This document shows positions 6,195-13,808 of a stretch of DNA of 16,429 nucleotides, one piece after another. How positions within the stretch are numbered: position 1 is the stretch's first letter; the number at the start of each line of letters is the position of its first letter. Source of the DNA: an uncultured Bacteroidales bacterium (GTDB taxonomy: Bacteria > Bacteroidota > Bacteroidia > Bacteroidales > Bacteroidaceae); assembly GCA_937906165.1 (NCBI GenBank), contig CALCYA010000059.1:1-16429 (forward strand), in the 5' to 3' direction. The notes under the pieces are model-generated. The model had not been told where the DNA came from, searched no databases, and saw only the letters and a program-made list of their open reading frames with translations. A program made the position numbers and the translations under genes.

Positions 6195-6893
6195 ATGAAA
6201 AAGACTTTATTGCTATTGGTTATGGCTTTTGCATTGTCAATCAACGGCAACGCACAGGGCCTTGATGCACTTTTCGGTAAGCTGAAAGGTTCTATCAGTG
6301 GTGCAAAGAGTGAATCCGGCAGTTCTGCATCCAACATACTTACAGATATTATAGGCGCAGTTACAGGTGGTCAGAAACTTACTGCGGATGCGCTCTACGG
6401 TACATGGAACTACGAGGGTACATCCTGTGTTCTTGAGAGCGACGAGGCGCTTGCCGAGCTGGGCTCAAAGCTCGTTACAGTAAAGGTTGAGGAGAAAGTG
6501 AATGAATTGCTTCTCAAAGTTGGTGTCAAAAAGGGCAATGCCTCTCTTACTTTTGCCGAGGACGGAACCTGTACGGCTAACATCGGCGGCAAGTCATTTG
6601 CCGGAACATATGTCATAGGTGAGGATGCCAAGAGTATTGCTTTTACGTTCATGATGGGCCAGTTGAAGCTCAATTCAACGGTGGAGTATATGTCAAAAAG
6701 CATGAACATTACCTTTGATGCCGATAAGGTGCTTGCTCTTGTAAAGAATCTGAGTGCGGCTGTATCGCAGTATGGCAATTCGCAGACGTCGTCATCATCT
6801 TCAATATCTTCTACACTGCAGCTTGTGAAGAGCCTGAGCACATTGCTTGAGGGATTCAACGGCATGCGTCTTGGTGTAAAGGTCTCAAAGTAA
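6195..6893 (+). CDS. Secreted DUF4923-like protein, lipocalin-like
   Basis: A 232-residue exported protein. A signal peptide (MKKTLLLLVMAFALSINGNA) likely ends near residues 20-21, just before QGLD. After a Ser/Gly-rich linker comes the conserved core beginning LYGTWNYEGTSCVLES, with later segments ASLTFAEDGTCTANIGGKSF and GTYVIGEDAKSIAFTFMMG. The alternating beta pattern and the GTW motif suggest a lipocalin-like barrel; I recognise it as the DUF4923 family of Bacteroidales. No lipobox cysteine, so it is probably periplasmic. The function is unknown. It follows the DUF5606-like gene by 25 bases and ends at a bidirectional terminator shared with clpB. Confidence 0.75.
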   Translation: MKKTLLLLVMAFALSINGNAQGLDALFGKLKGSISGAKSESGSSASNILTDIIGAVTGGQKLTADALYGTWNYEGTSCVLESDEALAELGSKLVTVKVEEKVNELLLKVGVKKGNASLTFAEDGTCTANIGGKSFAGTYVIGEDAKSIAFTFMMGQLKLNSTVEYMSKSMNITFDADKVLALVKNLSAAVSQYGNSQTSSSSSISSTLQLVKSLSTLLEGFNGMRLGVKVSK

Positions 6894-6911
6894 ACAGTAA
6901 CCTGCCATAAT

Positions 6912-6945
6912 AAAAACGGATGCAGAAGAATCTGCATCCGTTTTT
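6912..6945. terminator. Bidirectional terminator between the DUF4923-like gene and clpB
   Basis: A 15-bp perfect stem (6912-6926 with 6931-6945) closes on the tetraloop AGAA. The stem base is AAAAA/TTTTT, so a U tract follows the GC-rich core (6917-6926 with 6931-6940) in both directions. It sits between two convergent stop codons and serves both units. Confidence 0.93.
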
Positions 6946-6949
6946 ATTG

Positions 6950-9538
6950 TCAGTTGGTGAATATCAGCATTTCTTCATCTGCATCCACCTTTATCGCTCT
7001 TTCCTTGTCGACGGCTCCCGCTAACAGCTGTTTCGAGAGGTCATTCAGCAAGTAGCGCTGTATGGCTCTCTTTATTGGGCGTGCACCGAAGTCGGGGTCA
7101 AATCCGGCCTTTGATATGAACTTTATCGCAGCATCGCTTGCCTCCAGTCTGATCTCATTCTCGGCAAGCATAGCCTTGATGCCTTCAATCTGCAGGCGCA
7201 CAATCTTTTCAATCTCAAGCTCGTCGAGCGGAGTGAACATGATGGTCTCGTCAATTCGGTTCAGGAACTCGGGACGTATGCTCTTTTTGAGCATCTCCAT
7301 AATGTGCTCCTTTGTCTCTTCAATGATATGTTCCCTGTTCTCTTCTGTAATCTTGTCGAACTGCTCCTGTATGTAGCTGCTGCCAAGATTGCTTGTCATG
7401 ATGATGATGGTGTTCTTGAAGTTCACCACACGTCCCTTGTTGTCTGTAAGGCGCCCGTCGTCAAGAACCTGCAACAGGATGTTGAATACATCGGGATGCG
7501 CTTTCTCTATCTCGTCGAAGAGGACAACGGAGTAGGGCTTGCGGCGTACGGCCTCTGTCAGCTGACCGCCCTCGTCATATCCTACATATCCCGGAGGCGC
7601 TCCAATGAGGCGTGAGACGCTGAATTTCTCCTGATATTCGCTCATGTCGATACGTGTCATCATGGTCTCGTCATTGAAGAGGTACGCCGCAAGAGCTTTT
7701 GCGAGTTCTGTCTTTCCCACACCTGTTGTGCCAAGGAATATGAATGAACCTATCGGTCGTTTGGGATCCTGCAGGCCGGCGCGGCTACGTCGTACTGCAT
7801 CGCTCACGGCTGTTATTGCCTCATCCTGTCCGATGACTCTCTTGTGCAGTTCCTCTTCAAGACTGAGCAGCTTGTCGCGTTCGCTCTGCAGCATCTTGCT
7901 CACAGGTATTCCTGTCCAGCGTGATACCACGTCTGCGATATCCTCGGCTGTAACCTCTTCCTTTATCATTGCGCTGCTGCCTTGTGTGGAGTGCAGGTCA
8001 CTCTGGGCCTTCTTTATTTCCTCTTCCAGTTCCTTAATCCTGCCGTAGCGTATCTCTGCCACGCGTCCGTAGTTGCCCTCACGTTCTGCCTTGTCGGCCT
8101 CGAACTTCAGGCTCTCGATCTCCTGTTTTGCGCTCTGTATACGGTCGGCAAACTCCTTCTCCTGCTGCCATTTGGCGCGCATGCTCTTCTCCTGCTCTTT
8201 AAGGGCTGAAATCTCCTTTGCAAGCTGGGTGAGCTTCGCTTCATCCTTTTCGCGCTTTATAGCTTCGCGTTCAATCTCCAACTGCTTTATGTGGCGTGAT
8301 ATCTCGTCAAGTTCCTCGGGCAGCGAATCTCGTTCCATACGTAACTTCGCTGCGGCCTCGTCTACAAGGTCGATGGCCTTATCGGGAAGGAATCTCTCTG
8401 TTATGTAACGGTCGCTCAATGTTACGGCTGCAATGAGCGCATCATCCTGTATGCGAACCTTGTGGTGGCTCTCATAGCGTTCTTTCAAGCCGCGTAGGAT
8501 GGATATTGTACTCATCTTGTCAGGTTCTGTCACCAGTACACTCTGGAAGCGGCGCTCAAGTGCCTTGTCCTTTTCAAAGTACTTCTGATACTCGTCGAGG
8601 GTGGTGGCGCCTATTGAACGCAGCTCGCCTCGTGCAAGTGCTGGCTTGAGTATGTTTGCCGCATCCATGGCGCCTTCGCTCTTTCCGGCACCCACAAGGG
8701 TGTGTATCTCGTCAATGAAGAGTATTATGCGTCCTTCGGCCTTGACAACTTCGTTGATTACAGCTTTCAAGCGCTCCTCGAACTCACCCTTGTACTTCGC
8801 ACCTGCGACAAGTGCTCCCATGTCAAGTGAGTATATCTGCTTGTCGCGCAGGTTGTCAGGCACGTCGCCGCGTATTATACGGTGAGCAAGTCCCTCTACA
8901 ATGGCTGTCTTTCCAGTTCCCGGTTCTCCGATGAGTATGGGGTTGTTCTTTGTGCGCCGGCTAAGAATCTGCAATATACGTCGTATCTCGTCGTCGCGAC
9001 CTATTACGGGGTCGAGTTTGCCGCTCTTTGCCGCATCGTTGAGGTTCACTGCATATTTGCTTAGGGCCTGGTAGCTCTCTTCGGCATTCTGGGATGTCAC
9101 TTTTTCGCCGTTGCGCAACTCTCCAATAGCCTTCTCGAGTTCCTCTCTGTTGACTCCGTTCTGCTTGAGAATCTCCGAAGCAGTGCTTTTTACTTCAAGC
9201 AAGGCGACAATGAGTGGCTCTATGCTCACAAACTCGTCACCGTTCTTGTCGGCAATCTCTTCGGCTTTGTCCAATACCTGGTTGCTCTCGCGGCTGATGT
9301 ATGGCTCGCCACCGCTTACTTTAGGCAGTGAATGTACGGCCTTGTTCACCTCTGTCTCAACCTTCTTTACGTTTGTGCCTGTTTTCTGCAAAAGGAAAGA
9401 TACAATCTGTTCATTGCTTTTCAGAACTCCTCCCATAATGTGAACGGGCTCAATTACTTGCTGTCCGTTGGCTCTTGCCATGTTGACAGCCTCCTGAATG
9501 GCCTCCTGGGCCTTGATAGTAAATTTGTTAAAGTTCAT
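6950..9538 (-). CDS. clpB: Disaggregase ClpB (Hsp100 AAA+ ATPase)
   Basis: A hexameric cytoplasmic ATPase that, with DnaK, extracts and refolds aggregated proteins after heat stress. It is 862 residues, normal length. In order: an N-terminal double-Clp domain (about 1-145); NBD1 with Walker A GEPGTGKT (204-211) and Walker B ILFIDE (272-277); a coiled-coil middle domain (about 405-525), which separates ClpB from ClpA/ClpC; and NBD2 with Walker A GTTGVGKT (603-610), Walker B VVLFDE (671-676), and the pore-loop GYVGYDEGG (650-658). No damage is visible. Unusually for this window it has a good Shine-Dalgarno, and a conspicuous direct repeat lies at its promoter. Confidence 0.98.
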   Translation of the reverse strand: MNFNKFTIKAQEAIQEAVNMARANGQQVIEPVHIMGGVLKSNEQIVSFLLQKTGTNVKKVETEVNKAVHSLPKVSGGEPYISRESNQVLDKAEEIADKNGDEFVSIEPLIVALLEVKSTASEILKQNGVNREELEKAIGELRNGEKVTSQNAEESYQALSKYAVNLNDAAKSGKLDPVIGRDDEIRRILQILSRRTKNNPILIGEPGTGKTAIVEGLAHRIIRGDVPDNLRDKQIYSLDMGALVAGAKYKGEFEERLKAVINEVVKAEGRIILFIDEIHTLVGAGKSEGAMDAANILKPALARGELRSIGATTLDEYQKYFEKDKALERRFQSVLVTEPDKMSTISILRGLKERYESHHKVRIQDDALIAAVTLSDRYITERFLPDKAIDLVDEAAAKLRMERDSLPEELDEISRHIKQLEIEREAIKREKDEAKLTQLAKEISALKEQEKSMRAKWQQEKEFADRIQSAKQEIESLKFEADKAEREGNYGRVAEIRYGRIKELEEEIKKAQSDLHSTQGSSAMIKEEVTAEDIADVVSRWTGIPVSKMLQSERDKLLSLEEELHKRVIGQDEAITAVSDAVRRSRAGLQDPKRPIGSFIFLGTTGVGKTELAKALAAYLFNDETMMTRIDMSEYQEKFSVSRLIGAPPGYVGYDEGGQLTEAVRRKPYSVVLFDEIEKAHPDVFNILLQVLDDGRLTDNKGRVVNFKNTIIIMTSNLGSSYIQEQFDKITEENREHIIEETKEHIMEMLKKSIRPEFLNRIDETIMFTPLDELEIEKIVRLQIEGIKAMLAENEIRLEASDAAIKFISKAGFDPDFGARPIKRAIQRYLLNDLSKQLLAGAVDKERAIKVDADEEMLIFTN

Positions 9539-9546
9539 TTTTTAAT

Positions 9547-9551
9547 CTCCT
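9547..9551 (-). promoter_or_regulatory. Shine-Dalgarno sequence of clpB
   Basis: On the minus strand AGGAG lies 8 bases before the clpB ATG. It is the only clear Shine-Dalgarno I see in the window, where most genes have AT-rich leaders, and it may help clpB compete for ribosomes under stress. Confidence 0.7.
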
Positions 9552-9567
9552 TTCAATGTTCTTTAAA

Positions 9568-9600
9568 CAAATTTCGCGCCATCCTTGTTTTTGTGACAAA
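9568..9600 (-). promoter_or_regulatory. clpB promoter
   Basis: On the minus strand TTTG (9597-9600), a 21-base spacer and GAAATTTG (9568-9575) resemble the Bacteroidota consensus with one mismatch. The -33 element lies inside the downstream copy of the TGACAAAATG repeat, so whatever binds the repeat would contact or block the promoter. Confidence 0.55.
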
Positions 9601-9626
9601 ATGGCTGATTATTTGACAAAATGACA
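9594..9626. promoter_or_regulatory. TGACAAAATG direct repeats upstream of clpB (candidate operator)
   Basis: TGACAAAATG occurs at 9594-9603 and 9614-9623. The second copy is followed at once by ACA, so GACA occurs three times in all. The two decamers are exactly 20 bp apart start to start, about two helical turns on the same DNA face. They overlap and extend upstream of the clpB -33 element. A stress-response regulator or alternative sigma site is the natural reading, but it is inference. Confidence 0.55.
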
Positions 9627-9660
9627 TAAAGTGCCTTTGCGATATAAGGTATCATATATA

Positions 9661-9693
9661 AGAATAGGGTGACCTGAGTGGTCACCCTATTCT
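9661..9693 (-). terminator. Terminator-like hairpin after fasA
   Basis: A 14-bp perfect stem (9661-9674 with 9680-9693) has a 5-base loop and lies 17 bases past the fasA stop. On the minus strand it is followed by alternating TATATAT with no pure T run, so it may act as a terminator or as a 3'-end stabiliser. It also shields clpB from read-through from the upstream nadE-fasA unit. Confidence 0.7.
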
Positions 9694-9710
9694 GTGAAGT
9701 TATCTTTATA

Positions 9711-11792
9711 TCAATATATATCCTCTGGTTTAGCAGGGTTAGAAAGGACGCTCTTTGGAACAAGCTCAAGATAATCCTGGTCGAACTGCTTGAATGTGTT
9801 CACGTTCTTGTCGCTGACATCCTTGAAACGCAACCAGTGGTCTCCCTTGTCAAGACGGTATGTACCGATGATCTTGCGGAGTGGCTGTACACCTGAACGC
9901 ATTGTCACGTTTGTCTCCTTCTCCATCACGATGCTTGCCGGGCCCTTCATGTAACCGCGGTTACGCATAGCCTTGTCGTTCTCCTTGATTTCATCTTCGG
10001 TGAGGCCGTCATCACTTACCCAACCGATGATGGCTGTTGTCTCATCGTTCCAACGGAGGTCAACAGGAATACCTGCAATCTTGCCGTCAACGTAGAACTG
10101 ACAGATACCGCGCTGGTAGCCCTTCGGGTAACCGAAACGGATTTCGTAGATACCCTCGGGAACGTATGGTATACGGTACTGGAAGTCGTACTTGCCTTCA
10201 ACGATGAACTCGTCACCCTGATAGTTGGCGTATGAGTTACCCCATGTCTGGTGAGGACGGAAATAGAAAACCTTACAATCCTCATTGTTCATGATAAAAT
10301 ATTTGCAGAAACCGTTGGGGATATATGTAACCTTTGTGTCAGGCGTCTGGAGATCCCAACGTACGCCGTTGTTTACAAACTCGGGGAACAGTGAAGAGAT
10401 GTCCATACGGATTCTCTCGTTGAGCACGTTGCCGGCCATCTCTGCCTCGTTGTAGATGAGGATGCGGTCGATAGTGTGGAGGATTCCGTTGAGGGCGCCC
10501 TGCTCAAAGTCCTTGAGGTCCTCGTATTTCTCCTTTGTTACAGAAGCCTTGTCGATAACGACGTTGATATGTCCTGCCATCTCGGGGTTGATGCATGTTG
10601 TTCCCTTTTCCTGTGCATAGTTGATTATAATCTCTTGTTTCAACTTCTCGTTGGTGTATGGTTTTGTGATTTTAACCATAGTATAGGGGAGCATTGTCTC
10701 ACAGTACTCGTAGCTGTCGAAGTTCTGGTCAAGGTTCACGATTGATGAGAAACCCTGGTTTTCGTAGTTCTCCATGATGAATCCTCCAGGACCTGTTGAA
10801 GAGCTGTATAGCAACTGACGGTCAAGGATATGGTAGAGGATAAACTTGTGGAGAGCGTTCTTGGGGTTCTGATAGTCACCCTGTGCCTCTGTGCCATACC
10901 ACTTCTCGGCAAATGCAGTCAGGTCATCAATAGTGTTGATGCCATTGTTGTGGAAGAGTTCGTCCGGCTCAATAAGAACTGTGTAGCGTTGCTTGTGCTC
11001 CTTTGGATAAGGTGATTTTGAAGCCTCTGAGCTGAGTGTTGCACCGATGAGGGTATTGTCGTAGTTCGGGTCAATCTCATAGATGTTGAGCAGTGAGTCG
11101 ATACCTGTGATTCTTATAGCCTCAGAGAACATGCTGAATGCCTTGTGTGCCTCAATGAGCTCTGGCAACAACTTGTTAGATGGGTTGAGCACGCCGTTTA
11201 CCACCTGTACGTATCCGTTCTCCATCTCAAGGTCTTGTTCAACAATGAGGGCACTGTTGTTAAGCAATGGGAATACACGTCCTGCATCGTCTGTAATCCA
11301 CTCTACGGTTGTGACGCGGCGATTCATTGTGCTGAGCGGGAATGCACCCTCGTAGATATCTGTTGTCAGATAACCCATCTCAATGATGTGGTTCTTTGCA
11401 ATCTCGGTTGCCATACTGTCGGTGAGATCCTCAAGGTATGGAGAGTGGATACCGGTTCTCTCACCCTGAAGGTACATTTCGTACTGGTTCTGCAAGAATG
11501 CCTCTACTGCTTCGTTTGTAGGTGCAAAACATGTGTAAGAGCCGTAGGTCGAGAGTGTCTTCAGGATGCTGCCTGATGACTTCTTTCCTAATTTGGCCTT
11601 GCTGAGGATGTTTGTGAAACTGCTGAAACGCTCAGGGTTGTTCTCCAGATATGTGGAGATGAGTTCACCCTTGAAGGTAAAGCGGTTCTGCTCGTCAATC
11701 TCGTCATCGCAGGCTGTAAAGAATCCAGCCGATACAAATGCGATAGCTGCAAAAGCAAATGCTTTAAGCATCTTCATTGTCTTGTGGTTCAT
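9711..11792 (-). CDS. Fasciclin (FAS1)-domain surface lipoprotein, paralog A
   Basis: A 693-residue lipoprotein. The signal peptide ends in the lipobox FFTAC with Cys28 as the lipid acceptor; the following DDEID is acidic, like the export signal of Bacteroidota surface lipoproteins. FAS1 domain 1 spans about 57-207 (CFAPTNEA near 89-96, GYVQVVNGVLNPS near 193-205). A diverged, enlarged second FAS1 unit spans about 216-450 (GILHTIDRILIY at its end). The last 230 or so residues form a beta-rich module (YEIRFGY, CQFYVDGKIAGIPVDLR, GDHWLRFKDV) that I cannot assign. FAS1 domains usually mediate adhesion or polysaccharide contact; the ligand is unknown. It starts 24 bases after nadE, so co-transcription is likely. 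Paralog of the gene at 13864-16035. An alternative start is Met6. Confidence 0.85.
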   Translation of the reverse strand: MNHKTMKMLKAFAFAAIAFVSAGFFTACDDEIDEQNRFTFKGELISTYLENNPERFSSFTNILSKAKLGKKSSGSILKTLSTYGSYTCFAPTNEAVEAFLQNQYEMYLQGERTGIHSPYLEDLTDSMATEIAKNHIIEMGYLTTDIYEGAFPLSTMNRRVTTVEWITDDAGRVFPLLNNSALIVEQDLEMENGYVQVVNGVLNPSNKLLPELIEAHKAFSMFSEAIRITGIDSLLNIYEIDPNYDNTLIGATLSSEASKSPYPKEHKQRYTVLIEPDELFHNNGINTIDDLTAFAEKWYGTEAQGDYQNPKNALHKFILYHILDRQLLYSSSTGPGGFIMENYENQGFSSIVNLDQNFDSYEYCETMLPYTMVKITKPYTNEKLKQEIIINYAQEKGTTCINPEMAGHINVVIDKASVTKEKYEDLKDFEQGALNGILHTIDRILIYNEAEMAGNVLNERIRMDISSLFPEFVNNGVRWDLQTPDTKVTYIPNGFCKYFIMNNEDCKVFYFRPHQTWGNSYANYQGDEFIVEGKYDFQYRIPYVPEGIYEIRFGYPKGYQRGICQFYVDGKIAGIPVDLRWNDETTAIIGWVSDDGLTEDEIKENDKAMRNRGYMKGPASIVMEKETNVTMRSGVQPLRKIIGTYRLDKGDHWLRFKDVSDKNVNTFKQFDQDYLELVPKSVLSNPAKPEDIY

Positions 11793-11816
11793 ATTGGTTC
11801 GTTTTTTTTTGGTTTA

Positions 11817-13721
11817 TTATACTGTTTCAAGTCTGTTGCATAAATCCGAGAATATTTTCGGACTGACGTCGGATGGCATTGTCCAACTCTTTGCGTTCAG
11901 GTTGCAGCTTCCTACTCTGGGGCCGTCTGGCATGCAAGAACGTTTGAACTGCTGTGTGAAGAATCGCCACATGAACGTTGATAACCATTTCTTTATTGTT
12001 GCCTTGTCATATTTGCTCTCAAAGGCTTTGACGGCAAGGAAGAATATCTTCTCGGGAGAGAAACCGTTGCGTACGAAGTTATATAGGAAGAAATCGTGCA
12101 ACTCGTACGGGCCTACAAGGTTCTCGGTCTTCTGCTTTATGTTACCTTCGTCGTCTGCAGGAGTGAGCTCCGGTGATATCGGTGTGTCCACAATGTCAAG
12201 TAGGGTGGCTTTGCATGTTTTGTCTTCGCTGTTGGTGGCTATCCAGCGTACGATATGCTGCATAAGTGTCTTTGGCACCGATGCGTTGACGCCGTACATG
12301 CTCATGTGGTCGCCATTGTATGTGGCCCAGCCTAAGGCAAGCTCCGACAGGTCGCCTGTTCCCACAACTATGCCGTTCATGCAGTTCGCGATGTCCATCA
12401 GAATTTGTGTACGTTCTCTTGCCTGTGCGTTTTCGTATGTAACGTCGTGTACATTTATGTCGTGCTCAATGTCCTTGAAGTGCTGTATGCAGGCATCCTT
12501 TATGGAAATCTCCTTTATAGTGGTACCCAAAGCTTTCATCAGATTCAGGGCGTTTGTGTATGTGCGGTCTGTGGTGCCGAATCCTGGCATGGTAACAGTG
12601 ATTATATCACTGTGTGGCTTTTCCAATATGTCGAAAGCCTTCACGGTCACAAGCAATGCCAGGGTAGAGTCCAGTCCTCCCGAAATGCCAACTACTGCAC
12701 TTTGCGAGCGAGTGTGCTCAATTCTGCGTGCAAGGGCTGTCGACTGTATCATGAATATATCATTGTAACACGCTTCGCTTTCCTCTTTGCTTGGGATGAA
12801 AGGCAATGGGTTTATGCTGCGTGTAAGAGTGAGGCCCGTGCTTGTGCTTTGGTATATATATATATAAGGTGTGTTGCTTTTATGTGCGAATGAACCGTCT
12901 GTCATGCGTTCTTTGCGCACTTTTTCCACGTCAATCTCTGTAACTGTGATTTGTCCTTTTAACAAGAATCTTGTGGACTCTGCAATGATGGTTCCACATT
13001 CGGCGACTGCTGCATATCCCGAGTATGTGGCATTGCTTGTCGATTCTCCCCAACCGCTGTTGGCGAACATATATCCGCTTCTATAGCGTGAACTCTGTTG
13101 TGCTATGCTTGTCTTAATCCAATTGTGGCGTCCTACTTCCTCGTTCCACGAACATGGGTTAAGTATGATTTCGGCTCCTGCAACAGCCATATCAGCTCCT
13201 GCAGGGGTGGGGGAAGCGGCCTCGCTACCGACCTCTATTCCAAAAGAGAACTCCTCGGTCCTGAAGATATGTGATGTGCCGATAGGGGCTGTCTGTCCTG
13301 CAACTGTAACAGTACTTCCGGCAGGAATCGTCACAGCGCTTGCGAACCAACGCGACTCTCCATCCTGGAGTGTATTCTTTGCAACTATTCCCTCTACTTT
13401 GCCTTTGTGTACAACCACAGCGCAGTTATATAGCGAGTTGTCATGCTGTATCGGAGCACCGAATACGGCAATGGTATTGTGCTTTACTGTTGATTCCGCA
13501 ATAGCTGCAATTGCTTTGCAGCATTCGTGTATGAAGAATGGTTGACCGAAGAGGTCGCCGCAATTGCTTGATGTGAGGCAGAGTTCGGGCAACAGCACAA
13601 TCTCGCAGCCTTTGCTTGCTGCGTCGTCAATGAGTGATATGATGCTACCAGCATTATAATGACACTCACCTGTGCTGATTTGCGGTACAGCCACAGCTGC
13701 CTTTACAAACCCGTATTCCAT
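11817..13721 (-). CDS. nadE: NAD+ synthase, glutamine-dependent type, with apparently inactive glutaminase site
   Basis: Makes NAD from deamido-NAD (NaAD), ATP and an amino donor. It is 634 residues with two domains. The N-terminal nitrilase-like glutaminase domain (about 1-275) retains Glu46 (LLPELCLTS) and Lys115 (GIVAKNTLQD). The family motif with the nucleophile, I-C-E-D-L-W, reads here V-G-S-E-A-A within FGIEVGSEAASP, so Gly165 replaces the catalytic Cys. The loop after Lys115 also looks about four residues shorter than usual. The C-terminal synthetase domain (about 320-634) looks intact: P-loop SGGLDST at 347-353, GTGDLSELALGW at 454-465 and FKRSCMPDGPRVGS near the end. It may therefore use free ammonia. 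It has its own promoter and is followed by fasA after 24 bases. The frame is uninterrupted. Confidence 0.93.
   Translation of the reverse strand: MEYGFVKAAVAVPQISTGECHYNAGSIISLIDDAASKGCEIVLLPELCLTSSNCGDLFGQPFFIHECCKAIAAIAESTVKHNTIAVFGAPIQHDNSLYNCAVVVHKGKVEGIVAKNTLQDGESRWFASAVTIPAGSTVTVAGQTAPIGTSHIFRTEEFSFGIEVGSEAASPTPAGADMAVAGAEIILNPCSWNEEVGRHNWIKTSIAQQSSRYRSGYMFANSGWGESTSNATYSGYAAVAECGTIIAESTRFLLKGQITVTEIDVEKVRKERMTDGSFAHKSNTPYIYIYQSTSTGLTLTRSINPLPFIPSKEESEACYNDIFMIQSTALARRIEHTRSQSAVVGISGGLDSTLALLVTVKAFDILEKPHSDIITVTMPGFGTTDRTYTNALNLMKALGTTIKEISIKDACIQHFKDIEHDINVHDVTYENAQARERTQILMDIANCMNGIVVGTGDLSELALGWATYNGDHMSMYGVNASVPKTLMQHIVRWIATNSEDKTCKATLLDIVDTPISPELTPADDEGNIKQKTENLVGPYELHDFFLYNFVRNGFSPEKIFFLAVKAFESKYDKATIKKWLSTFMWRFFTQQFKRSCMPDGPRVGSCNLNAKSWTMPSDVSPKIFSDLCNRLETV
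12853..12866. repeat. (TA)7 dinucleotide tract inside nadE
   Basis: Seven TA units in tandem encode the YIYIY stretch near residues 286-290, in the linker between the glutaminase and synthetase domains. Gain or loss of one unit would shift the reading frame. Here the frame is intact. Confidence 0.9.
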
Positions 13722-13743
13722 TTTTTTGTCACTGCGGTTTACT

Positions 13744-13751
13744 TATCTTTG
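13744..13751 (+). promoter_or_regulatory. Plus-strand -7 element facing the nadE promoter
   Basis: TATCTTTG is a perfect -7 match on the plus strand and directly abuts the minus-strand nadE -7 (13752-13759). Its best -33 candidate, TTTG at 13725-13728, is only 15 bases away, shorter than the usual 19-21, so activity is uncertain. Any transcript would run toward the bidirectional terminator at 13809-13851. Confidence 0.3.
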
Positions 13752-13783
13752 CAAAAATATAAATTATTGTTATAATAAACCAA
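13752..13783 (-). promoter_or_regulatory. Promoter of nadE-fasA
   Basis: On the minus strand TTGG (13780-13783), a 20-base spacer and TATTTTTG (13752-13759) fit the Bacteroidota consensus: the -7 is perfect and the -33 is off by one. Transcription would start near 13745, about 24 bases before the nadE start codon. Confidence 0.65.
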
Positions 13784-13808
13784 TTTTTGTAAGAAAGTTT
13801 ATATATAT

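Noticed and set aside
11566..12768. A 400-codon open frame on the plus strand, antisense to the 3' part of nadE and the 5' end of fasA.
   Set aside because: It spans two well-supported minus-strand genes and their junction, has no promoter pattern in front, and its translation is Ser/Cys/Phe-rich without a recognisable domain. It is a shadow of the real genes.
11817..13721. A frameshift or pseudogene explanation for the degenerate NadE motif.
   Set aside because: The frame is intact over all 634 codons. Residues on both sides of the altered motif align in register, and the synthetase motifs are complete, so this is substitution, not a frameshift artefact.
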